Assembly (NCBI GenBank): GCA_015501075.1
Contig: JADNYJ010000012.1
Location: 186,001 to 250,000 of the forward strand
Direction of reading: 5' to 3'
Source of the DNA: Gymnopilus junonius
Taxonomy: Eukaryota; Basidiomycota; Agaricomycetes; Agaricales; Galerinaceae
DNA: 64,000 nt
This document shows, in pieces, positions 34,688 through 45,366 of this stretch. Every line of letters begins with the position of its first letter. The first letter of the stretch is position 1. The translations under genes were made by a program, and so were the position numbers. Below the pieces are notes generated by a model. That model was not told where the DNA came from, ran no database searches, and saw only the letters and a list, made by a program, of their open reading frames with translations.

Positions 34688-35404
34688 TTAAATAGCATGC
34701 CGCCACTTGACCTCATGCCCATTTTCCATCATGGGCTCAACAAATCCCCGGAAAGTCCAAGGACGGCTCTCTTTGGACGAATCGTCTCCTTCACGATCAC
34801 CCTGGTCTTGCGACCACCTCATGCCGTACCCTTCAGGAACTCTAACCTCGTAAACCAAAACCTGGTGAGGCAACCAATGCAAATTCCGCCAGGTCGCATT
34901 GTTTATGACTTTCCAGAAAAGAGCCAACGACTTTTCGTTGATAACAGCCACTGGACCTGAGGTGATCCCCCACCAACCTGTGCTGCGGGACCGCTTGGCT
35001 TTCTCTGCTTCGTCCGAAGGAGGTGGCTGGGAGCGGTGAGAGTGTTTAGACCATGCGCGCGAGCCTGCTGTTAGTCCGGCGTTGTTGGGGACCAGATAGG
35101 CCGCTAGACAAGCTTCTATGGATGGAGGTGTAGAACCGAGTGCTGAGCCAACTGTATAGGCTAGACCATGGGCTAGGTGTGTAAACAGAGGGCTTGACTT
35201 GAATTCCGTGTCCGACTCAGAGTCGCTCTGGGAATTGTGGCGTAGGATTGTTGCTACGCGCGCTCGCTCCTGAACAGCGTTAGAAAGTTCCTCCTGACCA
35301 AAACAACAGGGGCCGATTAGAGTAACAGTATTTGCTTGTGAAGGTGACTCAGACTCTGTGATAACCGGATTCTGGACAGGTACAGTCGCTGTTTCTCGTT
35401 CCAT
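34688..35404 (-). CDS. Conserved hypothetical fungal protein
   Basis: Intron-free frame of 238 codons from the ATG at 35404. The N-terminus is polar and Ser-rich. The middle has a hydrophobic-small stretch (THLAHGLAYTVGSALGS) and EACLAAYLVPNN. The C-terminus (WRNLHWLPHQVLVYEVRV, GYGMRW, FRGFVEPMMENGHEVKWRH) has strong aromatic and charged pattern typical of a conserved domain. I remember similar unnamed proteins in basidiomycetes but no function. No signal peptide. It converges with the TPR-CHAT gene. Confidence 0.65.
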   Translation of the reverse strand: MERETATVPVQNPVITESESPSQANTVTLIGPCCFGQEELSNAVQERARVATILRHNSQSDSESDTEFKSSPLFTHLAHGLAYTVGSALGSTPPSIEACLAAYLVPNNAGLTAGSRAWSKHSHRSQPPPSDEAEKAKRSRSTGWWGITSGPVAVINEKSLALFWKVINNATWRNLHWLPHQVLVYEVRVPEGYGMRWSQDQGDREGDDSSKESRPWTFRGFVEPMMENGHEVKWRHAI

Positions 35405-36384
35405 CCAGTTTTTTTTTTTGCTTTATCAAATGAAGGCGGAATGGAAAGCTCGGACGCAGTAAAGGGCGACGATAAGGACTGTTAAGAATCAAATTGAAAA
35501 TCGGGTATTTAGACAGAGAATGAAGACAGGTAATGTCCTCGTAAACAAACATGGGGAAAGATAGCGCTAAGTAGTCATTTCAAGGTTTTCTCCACTGTAT
35601 TTCCGCTATTTGTATCTGTTGCGCCCTGTCATGCCAGAACTCTTGGCTGTATTTAGGACTTGCACACGACTGCACACGTCCGTCCGATGTCCACGCTAAG
35701 AACATGAATTATAATTCAGCTGAATACTCGCCGTTTCTCGTAGATTTCGTACTGGTTTTCGAATCCTCCATTGTTGAATTTGGAGACGTGACCAAGACGT
35801 GACGCGCTCAGTCATCACGTGAGAGACTTTAGCGCGGCGAAGAATTAGAATTAGATTGCCGAGCCTCTCCAAAACTACCTTCGACCGACAGACAGCAAAA
35901 ATACATTCGCTCGACTTGCGCCTGTCTGTATCTTTCCTATTACCCGCACGGCCTTTGAAATCTCCTTCTCCTGCAGATCTGCCAATGACCCTTAACAAAG
36001 TCTACTATGGGAAGGTTTTATTCCTTGCCGTGAAGCCTTATCGAACGCCGTTAGCTTTCACCATACCGTATCTTACCCCAGAAAAGTGCCTGAACGCCAG
36101 GAACTACGCCCTGAACTTCTTTCGGGATTATTGCACATCCACTCCGAAGCAGTGTGGGATAACGAAGAAGCTTCCTCTGGTTATCAGCCTATCTCCCTAC
36201 TTCTCATCATGCTTTTGACGGCCTGAGATAAGGCCTTATAAAGAGGCTCCACTTCTCGGACGATTGAGTTTTAGGGCCTTCCTTGCGCGCACAAGCTTGT
36301 GTGTTAGCCTACAGCCTTTTCAGGGTTCAGTTCCTGCTTCTGCTTCTGCTTCTTCGTGATCTCGAGTTTTAGCTTCTTACGAAA
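35405..36384. other. Intergenic, divergent promoters
   Basis: Nearly 1 kb between the hypothetical gene (minus) and the transporter (plus). It holds the GATA cluster and TATA listed separately. The plus ORF 35856-36218 ends just before these signals and has no domain, so it is not called. Confidence 0.5.
36181..36242 (+). promoter_or_regulatory. GATA-factor motif cluster and TATA of transporter gene
   Basis: TTATCA at 36181-36186, CTATCT at 36189-36194 (both GATA on the minus strand) and AGATAAGG at 36226-36233 lie within 53 bases, followed by TATAAA at 36237-36242, 143 bases before the ATG. In fungi, GATA factors of the AreA/Nit2 type switch on urea and other nitrogen transporters when preferred nitrogen is scarce. 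The spacing and the downstream gene support that reading. Confidence 0.45.
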
Positions 36385-39345
36385 ATGACCGATACAGTGC
36401 TCCCTCCTGGCGCCGGATATGGGGTCGGTAAGAGAAGCCACCTTTCACCTCTCCAGCGATGATGTTGACTCGTGGCCTTCGACCCCCTCATCAGTCATCG
36501 GTGAGTGATGTTGATTTCATATTTGATGGCGAGGCTTGACAATAATGATCCCTTTCCTCTAGGAATCGGTTTATTCTTTAGTGCCTTTATGATATGTCTT
36601 ACGGCACTTCAGACAAGATATACCGCTTTTTCACCGAAGAACTCTGAAGAATTTACGAGTGCTTCTCGAAGCGTCAAACCTGGTCTGATCGCCTCTGGGA
36701 TCGTGTCTGCTTGGACATGGGCTGCTACACTCGTAAGTTTTACTCCAGTTTACTCCAACTTCTTCTGATTCTGGTTCTGCGCAGCTTCAAAGTAGCGCAG
36801 TTGCATATAAGTTCGGTTAGCATCGGTCTCTGATATATCGCTTCTTTCGTGGTCACTGACTTGGGTTATAGGTGTAAGTGGGCCATGGTGGTACGGAGGT
36901 ACGTCGTAAATAACGGCTATGAAAAACATAATAGACTGATGTTCTCCCAGCCGGTGCAACTGTCCAAGTCTTGCTGTTTGCCATGGTCTGTACAACCTCA
37001 TCACATTCTCAACCCAAGTGCTTATATCGTCCGTCTTATAGTTGGCCGCCAAGTTAAAGCTCAATGCGCCTTATGCGCATACATGGCTTGAAATTGTCGG
37101 AGCTCGTTGGGGGAAAACAGCACATTTGGTTTTCATGTTTTTCGGGTATGCATCGTTTCCCCAGCACGCAAAATCCATCATGACATACTTCACCCAGTCT
37201 GGCCACAAATATCATCGTCAGCTCCATGTTGATCCTTGGAGGCTCAGCCACTGTGACAGACTTGACAGGAATGAATACACTTGCTGTTGGTTCACTATTT
37301 TAGAGATTTCGGCTTCATTTGCTTAGTGTGTTGTTCAACAGGCTTGCTTCTTGATCCCCGTGGGCGTTGGCATATACGTCGTGGTCGGTGGAATGCGTTC
37401 AACATTGCTTTGCGATTAGTGAGTCTATCTGGATTTCAGTCCTGAGGTTGATGATTGACACGCATTGAAGCACGCATACTTCAGTCCTCTTTGCCATTAT
37501 CTTGGTATGTCCCTTCAGCACCATCCCCGTCTTTTGAACGCGTGTTGATAAATTCCCTTAGACCTTTGTCTTCAGCGTATACGCAACCAGCCCCAAGATC
37601 GGCAGCCCAAGGAAGATGTACGAACTTCTCGCAGCAGTCTCAGCTGCTGAACCTGTCCCCGGCAATGCTCACGGGTCGTACCTTACCATGCGCTCCAAAA
37701 ACGGTCTCATCTTTGGCGTGATCAACATTATCGGCAACTTCGCCACTGTGTTCCAGGATCAAGCTTACTGGCAACGTGCGATCGCTAGTCGCCCTGCAAG
37801 CACCGTCAAGGCTTACCTTGTCGGCGGGTTGGCTTGGTTCGCAATCCCATTCACCTTCGCGACGACCCTCGGTCTTGCGGCTGTTGCTCTACGAGGTGAC
37901 CCTGATATGGCGGTTTTGACTCCAGCAGATGTTTCTGCTGGTCTTCCAGCTTCGGCTGCTGCTGCTGCGTTGTTGGGTCAGTCTGGAGCAGCAGCGCTCC
38001 TTGTGCTTCTCTTCTTGGCTGTTACAAGCGCATGCTCGGCTGAGCTTATTGCCGTCTCCTCTCTCCTGACGTATGATGTCTATAAGGTTGTTGCCGTTTG
38101 ACGTAGAGGACTATATCGTTGCTGATAATGTGTCTAAGACGTACATCAACCCCAAAGCCACTGAGGAACAGATCATGCTTGTTGGGCACGGAGGGGTAAA
38201 TACAACAATTCCTTCTTCAATGATCTACTGAACTGTTTTGTTCATGTCTAGGTTGCCCTCTATGCATTGTTTGCGGATTGGCTGGCTTGATTTTCTTCTA
38301 TATTGGTGTATCCATGGGTTGGCTTTACGTCAGTTTTACTCCGTGTTCGTTAATGCATTACTTACGCTCTTGCGATAGACCTTCATGGGTGTCATACTCG
38401 GATCTGCTGTTGTGCCCATTGCTTTATGTATTACATGGAGCAAGGCTAACAAATGGGGCTGCATATCGGGAGCTATCGCTGGCTTCGCTGCAGGAATTAT
38501 CGCTTGGTTAGTAACCACCTCGACGCTTAACGATGGCGTTATCAACGTGACTGTACGCCTTCTTTTCTTCTAAATATTCTTGACCTTGAATTGCATCGTT
38601 ATTATAGACTAGCGGAGGCGACTTTGAGATGTTGGCAGGGAACCTTGCATCAATAGGTGTAGGCGGCATAATTGCCACCGTCACATCCTTGATTGTGAGT
38701 TTTAACATTTTTCTATTGCAGCATTCTGTAAACCCAGAGAATTAGTGGCCTGATGATTTCAACTGGGAAACTACACGTTCCATTAACAAACCCGCACCTC
38801 CATCTGCCAAGATCGTCGACGAGAAACAGGAAGATGATATAGACAAGAAAGGAGAGGAAGTCGAAGTCAGAGGATCTTCCATTGCCGGAGATTCGTTTGA
38901 TGCCACCGAAGAAGAAAGCGAACTTGATCCAGACGCTCTGAATAAAGCTTTCAAATTTGCGACATGGTCTTCCATTGGGCTTGTACGTTTGAATAATTTC
39001 ATACCATTTGAACGAAGTCTGACCTTGGCATGTTCAGTTTGTCGTCATGATTTTGATCATCCCACTTCCCCTGTTCTTCTCTCACCATATTTATAGTGTG
39101 AGAGATCTGACAGGTTGGGTGGCTGTTGGTATCGCCTGGACCTTCTTGTCGCCCTTTCAGTCGTGATCTACCCTCTGTATGAGAGTAGGCACGCCCTTAT
39201 GCAGATTTTTGGAGGGATTTACAAGGTAATCGCTGCGTGACTTTTACTTAACCTTCTATCTTGCTCACAATGATCATCTCAGGACCTCTTCAAGAAAGGA
39301 AGTGGAAAATATGTTCCAGAGCCACCTAGAACGTCAGCTGCTTAG
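36385..39345 (+). CDS. DUR3: Urea active transporter, sodium:solute symporter family (DUR3-like)
   Basis: Eighteen exons, starting 36385-36427, then a 6-nt exon at 36495-36500, then 36563-36732, 36785-36815, 36872-36898, 36951-36985, 37042-37145, 37198-37285, 37342-37418, 37471-37504, 37562-38086, 38139-38195, 38252-38328, 38379-38552, 38608-38694, 38746-38982, 39038-39225 and 39283-39345; ~674 residues. The family pattern is strong: LPPGAGYGVVIGIGLFF, SRSVKPGLIASGIVSAWTW, SGPWWYGAGATVQV, GNAHGSYLTMRSKNGL, FQDQAYWQRAIASRP, SACSAELIAVSSLLTYDVY and NKWGCISGAIAG. About 15 hydrophobic spans. Urea would be imported across the plasma membrane using an ion gradient. Two single-base losses must be assumed, near 38274 (GCGGAT, expected one more G) and near 39165 (CTTTCAG, expected one more T). 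The acidic loop at ~38800 is probably cytosolic. Confidence 0.88.
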
Positions 39346-39643
39346 ATGTTTTTCTACAACAACCTCCTCCACGACTCACACAAGTTCCGCACAACTAATT
39401 CTATCTGGATGTGCAACTATGTACAATTATGTAGGATAATGATTTATGACTAGAATGACAGCATTTTTATCTTCCATAATATATAAGGAACTTTATGAAA
39501 TTATCATGCAATACAGGGCAACGTTTGAAATTAAGGAAGTAAGCACTTGCATAGATGACAGCATGTGTTATATTTTTTCTTCTTCCCCAGCGGCCCACAA
39601 TACTGCAAGTGCATCGCTTTCCTCTCATGGGCCCAAGACCCAG

Positions 39644-40358
39644 TTACAAAGGGAATATATTCCACCAGCTTCGTGCCGCTTTCCTTACAGCCTCCTGTGC
39701 CACCAATCCAAAGTTTGGTTTCGCCTCGTTGAATGCGGCACTGAGAGTAGCAATGTATTCGCATCATGGCGGATAGAAGCCTGCCCACTCCTAGTCCAAT
39801 ACCCAAATTCGGTCATCTGTCCCCACCAAGATATTGCGCGGGCTCAAGTCAGCATGGGTCAGCACCAGCGGATAGGTGTCTACGAGTTTTTCCTTTTCTT
39901 CGGACAAGTCGTACAAGCAATTCAGAAAACTGATGAACTTGGACGACATATCAAATGGACCTCCATTCCTATCGGAAAATAGCCACTCGACACCGAAGCA
40001 TTTTCGAGGCTCAAGACCCATCGGGCCTGGAAGCATGCGATTTTGGTCAAGTTCTGAGACTTGGCGTAACTGGATAATGTAGCTGCGCAATGTCAGTGCG
40101 AGGCAGAGAGCGACGGCCAAACCTGGTCAAGGGGTTTGCCATCTATTTTCTCCTTTACAATATAGTGATGATCTCGGCCTTTGTGAAAAATCAGGCGGCG
40201 GATACGGGGGACGGGAATGTTGGTATGTTGATGGACAAATTGAAGTGCAAGATATTCCGGAGGAGAGCCTGGCTTGTAGTACGAGGGATATCTGACCTAA
40301 ATGCTCCCCTGAAGGGATGGCGTGGCCTGGATGGCGGATAGGACATCATCTAGCGCAT
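39644..40358 (-). pseudogene. Broken aminoglycoside-phosphotransferase-like (APH) kinase gene
   Basis: Minus-strand sequence follows the fungal APH pattern: EYLALQFVHQHTNIPVPRI, then HHYIVKEKIDGKPLDQVWPSLS, LRSYIIQLRQ, TYPLVLTHADLSPRNILV, RIWVLD, EWAGFYPP and a WWNIFPL end. THADLSPRN is the catalytic loop. Two expected Trp codons are stops: TAG at 39793-39791 just after WVLD, and TGA at 39766-39764 after GFYPP. A frame change is needed near 40110, and a further TAG falls near 40298 unless an intron removes it. Both Trp losses are G-to-A on the coding strand. The sequence is too well conserved to be very old. Family members phosphorylate small molecules, but substrates in fungi are mostly unknown. 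Confidence 0.75.
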
Positions 40359-41153
40359 CCATTGATGGTCGATCCCAGGTCCTAGGGACCCACAAAGACC
40401 CTGAAAGGAGATTTCTACGGCAACATCCGGCCTCTTACATCAACTTCTTTTCTTTGTCTCCTTTTCATAACGGTCCTGCAGAAAGAGTATTAAATTACAA
40501 TACCGAACAATATCAAAAGGCAAAAATTGCCGCCTAGCACTATTTATAGACACTTGAGACTACTTAGTATAGTAGTAATTTCCATATAAGTCATTTCCAG
40601 ACGTGTGATGTTCCGAGATTCAGAAAAAGAAGCAGAGAAGGGACACATCTTACTCCGATGTAATTGCTTAGAGACATATCAGGAGGAATATAAATCGATA
40701 AGAATGAACTTACTCGATGGTGATAAGCTGTTGAACGTGAAGGACCTCCATTTCGTCGGCACAGTGAGAAGGTGCAGGGATATGGATGTCTGTCAGCAAG
40801 TGCGTCTTGTACAGAGAAATTTCAAGAGTTCAAGAATGGAATTGACGAACGGCAAATAAAAAAATTCGGAAGAAAGCATACTGGTATAAAAGAAAGCGTG
40901 GCCCAAGCAGCCAGTCCGAAAGTTATGTAAATTATCGTTCTAAAAACTTTTTAGCAGAGTAAAATTAACCTGGCATAAGGACTTCAGTAAGTCGGCTTCA
41001 GCAGGGAACAGGACCGAAACGAACCTTGTCCCTTTATGTAGCACCCATGAAATTCGGAAAACGGAAGAATGTTTTGGAAACGGGTATAATCTCGCGCATA
41101 AGCGTAGCCTTGGCCTCTTCACTCCTCCTTTACCACATGTCTCCGGACCTTCT
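40359..41153. other. Intergenic
   Basis: AT-rich DNA upstream of the broken kinase and beyond the end of the secreted-protein gene. The plus ORFs at 40605-40859 and 41026-41274 have no motif support. Confidence 0.4.
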
Positions 41154-41654
41154 TCAAGGCAGAAAGACACGAATTGAACGAATAGACCTTCGCCTTGGTC
41201 GACCAGCTAACGAAAGGCGGGCGAAGGGTCGTTTTGGGGGCTGGTATTCGCTGGGGGGCACAGGGGAACCGTAGAAGGAGTCGCTCACGTCGTGTTCGTG
41301 CAGGCGGTGGTGTTGATCTTGTACAGCATGGTGCTGGTGGTGATAGTTATGTGGACGATGGTGATCAGCCTGATAAGATACAGGGGAGCCAGATAATGCA
41401 TCGTCTGGTAGAACGAAGCTCTTGAGACCTAGATATGCATTATTGATCCTAAGGAACTTGTCTGCCAGCTTGCCGTACAGGAAAGGAAGAGTCGACGCGG
41501 ACGATGGTGTTGATGATGTGGTGGTAGTGGAAGAGGAGGGTGAGAGTTGAGATTGTGATTCAACGTTGACGGCGGGAACCGCAACGACGGATGAGCAAAG
41601 GAGGATGAGAGCCGAAAAAGCAATAGAGAGCGGCCGCGGTGCAAAAGAAAACAT
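41154..41654 (-). CDS. Putative small secreted protein, His-rich
   Basis: 166 codons from the ATG at 41654. Residues 1-25 are a good signal peptide (FSALILLCSSVVAVPA, with a likely cut after VVAVPA or nearby). Next comes a Ser/Thr-rich linker that would be O-mannosylated. A short conserved-looking core follows (FLYGKLADKFLRINNAYLGLKSF), then a His/Asp-rich tract with repeated HH and HD pairs, and a strongly basic end containing RPRRRSIRS, a possible Kex2-type site. The His tract might bind metal. No homologue is recognised and an intron in the second half cannot be excluded. Confidence 0.55.
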   Translation of the reverse strand: MFSFAPRPLSIAFSALILLCSSVVAVPAVNVESQSQLSPSSSTTTTSSTPSSASTLPFLYGKLADKFLRINNAYLGLKSFVLPDDALSGSPVSYQADHHRPHNYHHQHHAVQDQHHRLHEHDVSDSFYGSPVPPSEYQPPKRPFARLSLAGRPRRRSIRSIRVFLP

Positions 41655-41735
41655 CTACGAAATGTCAAAGGAGTGTGTTGGTGATATTCGCACAGAAAAT
41701 ATGGAGGATGAATGCGGAGAAGAGGAGAAGGGTAA

Positions 41736-41753
41736 GGAAATATATATATTTCC
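41736..41753. repeat. 18-bp perfect AT palindrome in divergent promoter
   Basis: GGAAATATATATATTTCC equals its own reverse complement. It sits 82 bases before the secreted-protein ATG (minus) and 106 bases before the small plus ORF at 41859. It could serve as a shared TATA element or a dimeric factor site. Confidence 0.5.
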
Positions 41754-41858
41754 AAGGCGCGTTGTAAAGGGTTGTGTGAGAGAACTTTAATCAGTCCCAC
41801 AAACACGGTCTTTATATGATCGAAGTCTGTCGGGCAATGGGAAAGGCGGAAACCTGAT

Positions 41859-42095
41859 ATGGAACGCGTCCGAGTCGACTCCAGCTCAGACTCAGACACG
41901 TTGTCGGGCCGTCTGTCTGTCTTATCGTCTGGGATATGCAGCGGTGCACCACAAAGGACGTCTGGTATGGAAGATAGAAGCCAGCCGCCACCAAGTCCAA
42001 GAGAGAAGCAAGGCGACAAGTTCGCCACGCGCGAAGACCTATTCGCGTATATAATGAGTGGCAGAATCACCGATGACGAGATGTCGTGGAACTGA
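41859..42095 (+). CDS. Small hydrophilic protein (hypothetical)
   Basis: 78 codons with a real ATG at 41859. The protein is charged and Ser-rich, with no signal peptide or membrane span, and ends FAYIMSGRITDDEMSWN, a plausible helical motif. It is divergent from the secreted-protein gene. No homologue recognised. The frame has ordinary codon use but is short, so it could be chance. Confidence 0.35.
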   Translation: MERVRVDSSSDSDTLSGRLSVLSSGICSGAPQRTSGMEDRSQPPPSPREKQGDKFATREDLFAYIMSGRITDDEMSWN

Positions 42096-42558
42096 AGCCT
42101 GATGAGGTTTCCACCTTCCGTGCAAGAGGAGCGCGGCACTTTGACACGGTCTGACAGGCGCCGCTATAATTGTCATCATTTGCCACCGGGAAAGCGGGAA
42201 TCACTGTCAGTCGTGTCCAGCAGCCTGCTAGCTGCGGTAATACAGTAAGCCTTTGAATAGGTCGTGGAAAGAGCAAGGAGGGAGAACTTCAGAATACAAG
42301 AACAAGGGCAAGATGAATTGATGTGGATAGCAAAAATAGGACTGAATGTACATACCTTTAATATGCCGCACGTACCCTCTCTCGATCATGAGAAGGCGGG
42401 AAGATATAAAGGCATGGATTGAGGTAATAATGCAGTTATCCTATATACAAGTGATAGAAGTACAAGTCCTAAAAAATCTCATAAATAAAAAAGAAAGGTA
42501 TCACATATGACAAGAAAACGATCCAAAGAAGCTAGGAAGTGGCATGAACAGAAGAAAC
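42096..42558. other. Intergenic, convergent 3' ends
   Basis: Between the small plus ORF and the BEM46 stop. AT-rich around 42420-42500. No gene seen. Confidence 0.45.
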
Positions 42559-44176
42559 TTATGATGATGAGGGAGGCAGGGATGAGACTTTCTCTTTTAA
42601 AGAAGCATTATGGCCAAGACTGGCGATAAACTCGGCGACAGCGCTCCAATAACCTGGTTGGGTACATGTGTCGTCTGCCATAATTCAAAGAACAGAGAAA
42701 AAAGAAAACAGTCAGTCCAAAGCTTAACCAAACGACCGAAATGGACGAAAGAAAGAAATCAGTTACGTACTATGTCCACCATACTCAAATTCCATATACT
42801 TGGCACGTTCCAGCCCGACCTTGAAATCACTCCCGTTCAACTTCCTCTTTTCGCCCCTCTTAGCGACGGCTTCCCATAGAGCGCGCATATGCTCTTTGGG
42901 CACGATCTCGTCTCTCATACCGCTCAACATGAGGATGGGTGTTGTAGCTGGGATTGAGGGAATCTTGGAAGCTGAGTTCCATTTCTGGTGGCATAAGAAG
43001 GAGAAGGGGCCAAGGACGGGGAGGGCGTGAGGAACGAGACTGGGTAGGGAGGTGAACGTGTTTTCTAATACGAGAGCTTCTATCTGGATTCATAAAGTTT
43101 AATGTACAGCAAATCCAAGTTTTTGGGCAGCGTGTTTAGCTTACTTTGGTTGGGTTCCTACTGGCAAGGTCGATGGCAACAGCGCCGCCGATGGATTGGC
43201 CGTATATAATCTCCATGGGCAAGATCAGAGGAAGGGCATTTCACAGACGAGAGAGCGCATACAATAGGTGCTTTTTGGAATAATGGATGTGATGTGAGGT
43301 AATCCAAGGCAGTCTGAGAGTCTATTCTTAAACCTGAAACGACATGAAAATGAAAACCCTCCCTAAATTAGAGATGAATTGACGAATAATGGCGTACCCT
43401 TCTCAGATGGAGAGCCTTCCGAATGCCCATATCTGTCCGAAAGAACGTCGAGCAATTAGAGTACTGAATTGGGTGACAAGGCAACAATAACAGCGCACCC
43501 TCTGTAGCACATCATAAGCACATTACACCGCATCTTGCGATAGAAAATACCAGCTAGTGGTATCCTATGACCCATATTCCCGCCGTTCCCATGAAACATA
43601 ATGACCGTCGGACGAGTAGCGGCGAACTTGAAGGAATGAACCATAATCACGTAAGGTTCCCTGCAACAAATAGAGTCGCCAGAAAAAGGACTGACCTCCT
43701 CGTCCGACAAATTTGATGGGATATCAATGTGCAATCCTCCATATCCAATGTCCTTCCTTTGGGGTAACAAATAGCATCGTAACATAACATCGTCGGGTGT
43801 CTTCAATTCCAGGTCCTCGTAGGGTAATTCAAAGTCGGAGGGTTTAGCGACATCTACCAAACAGCAATCAAGGCAAGGCATTTGACGATGATGCGAAGTT
43901 ACACACCTATTCGCGACCCCGGAGGAAAAGCAGAGGGATATATCAAATAATTCTGGCCATAGTAGATGAGACCTACACCTAGAAAGAAGGTCAGTCCAGG
44001 ATGCACCAAACGTCATAGATACTCCATTTAGAGGCGAACTTAAGGTCGTCAACGCTCCGGCTGTGGCAAGTGCACCCTAATCACAATAAAATTTCACGTT
44101 CATAAGTCTGTATATCTCAATGGAAATGCGAATGAACCTTTGCAAAAGTTTCGACAGAGGGGAAGAAGCCAGACAT
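42559..44176 (-). CDS. BEM46/ABHD13-type alpha/beta hydrolase
   Basis: Minus-strand exons: 44176-44138, one starting 44076, 43978-43907, 43853-43696, 43626-43499, 43432-43398, 43333-43263, 43210-43145, 43083-42771 and 42674-42559. From VGLIYYGQNYLIYPSAFPPGSR onward all junctions keep frame. An N-terminal membrane anchor is followed by DFELPYEDLELKTPD, the oxyanion segment MFHGNGGNMGHR, CYRGYGHSEGSPSEKG, the nucleophile elbow YGQSIGGAVA (Ser), then MRDEIVP (Asp) and FEYGGHND (His), so the catalytic triad is complete. BEM46 proteins sit in the ER or plasma membrane of fungi and affect polarity in some. Their substrate is unknown. The end of the second exon is uncertain: a 28-nt intron after TTTG or a longer one from GTTCGC both restore frame. 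Confidence 0.85.
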
Positions 44177-44573
44177 TAAGAGAGACAACGTCGAGGCTGG
44201 AGGGCCCTGGCGACTGTCCGCTGCATATGATTTGCTAGTGTTTGGCAACAGTGGGTGGTCTTAGCAAACTGCGACCCTGGCTCTGTTGCGTAGCGAAGAA
44301 TGCTATCTAATTACCTTGGCTAAAATTTATGCGAGGTCCTTCATAAAATAAAGCTGTTTCTATTCCCTGCTCTATTTTCTAGTTTTCGTTTCTGTATCTT
44401 TTCAATTTTACTCTTTGTTATGCATCAGCATTGATCATGATGACTCATCCGATGCCGAAGCGAAACGGCCGAAATGAGTACTGCCTAAACCCTAACAAGT
44501 TGTCCACGATCTCCTTCCATCTCTTTCTGTCTTTCTTTCGCCTCCCTCCTCAGATATCATCAACTCCAGCCTG
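44177..44573. promoter_or_regulatory. Divergent promoter of BEM46 and UBC13 genes
   Basis: 397 bases separate the two starts. The AP-1/Gcn4-type site TGACTCA lies at 44441-44447, about 127 bases before the UBC13 ATG. A CT-rich stretch just before the UBC13 start (44519-44552) is typical of fungal start regions. Shared regulation is possible but not shown. Confidence 0.35.
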
Positions 44574-45366
44574 ATGCAGACGGCCCTCCCAAAGGTGCGC
44601 TATCCGATCCCATTGCAGCTCCAGGAAATAGGGGCACAAGCTGACCAATAACCTCGTCTTATCGGATCGAAAACAGAGAATTATCAAGGTCTTTCATTTC
44701 AGTCTTGTGCGGTCAAAGGACTGGCCAGGCTCATATCGTTCTATGCATTTCTTTTCGGATTTGTAGGAAACTGAAAGGCTCGTTGCGGATCCTGCACCTG
44801 GAATCTCTGCTCTGCCGCACGACGACAACCTACGGTACTTTGATGTCATAATTGAGGGTCCGGGTGGTAGCCCATTTGCAAGTGAGCCCTCTGCGTTCCA
44901 CACTTTGCGTTAGATTTTTGTTCATTATCTATCACCTCTGGCGTGAAGATGGCAAATTCAAGCTGGAATTGTTCTTACCTGAGGAATACCCAATGGCACC
45001 CCCAAAAGTGCGGTTCTTGACCAAGATTTACCACCCCAACATCGGTTAGTCCCTTTCTATCGCCTTACATCCTCAGTACGTCTCACCTCCCCCTTCCCTG
45101 CAGACAAACTCGGCCGGATATGTCTAGATATTCTGAAAGGTACGCCGACTTTCCCTCTCCGCCCATGCAAAGACTTACCCGGCACACGCCTAGACAAATG
45201 GTCACCCGCCCTCCAAATCCGAACCGTACTCCTCTCCATACAAGCCCTACTCAGCGCACCCAATCCCGACGACCCCCTCGCCACCGATGTCGCAAAGCAC
45301 TACAAGGAAGACGAGAAGGATGCACAAAGAGTGAGCCAGGAATGGACCCAGAAGTATGCTGTTTGA
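44574..45366 (+). CDS. UBC13: Ubiquitin-conjugating enzyme E2 N (Ubc13)
   Basis: Six exons: 44574-44594, 44677-44688, 44767-44881, 44949-45044, 45104-45139 and 45194-45366, for 150 residues. The second exon is 12 nt and encodes RIIK, completing the LPKRIIKETERL start expected of Ubc13. Hallmarks: [34 protein letters not shown], the HPN motif, active-site Cys in [16 protein letters not shown], and [20 protein letters not shown]. Ubc13 with its partner Mms2/Uev1 builds K63-linked chains, for example on PCNA in error-free damage tolerance. Length and sequence are normal for the family. The start at 44574 gives MQTALPKR, close to the usual short N-terminus. Confidence 0.95.

Noticed and set aside
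35856..36218. 120-codon plus ORF upstream of the urea transporter
   Set aside because: It ends inside the promoter region with GATA motifs and has no domain or intron signals.
39644..40358. RIP (repeat-induced point mutation) as the cause of the APH stops
   Set aside because: Only two G-to-A changes are seen and no second copy is available in this window for comparison; ordinary mutation is enough.
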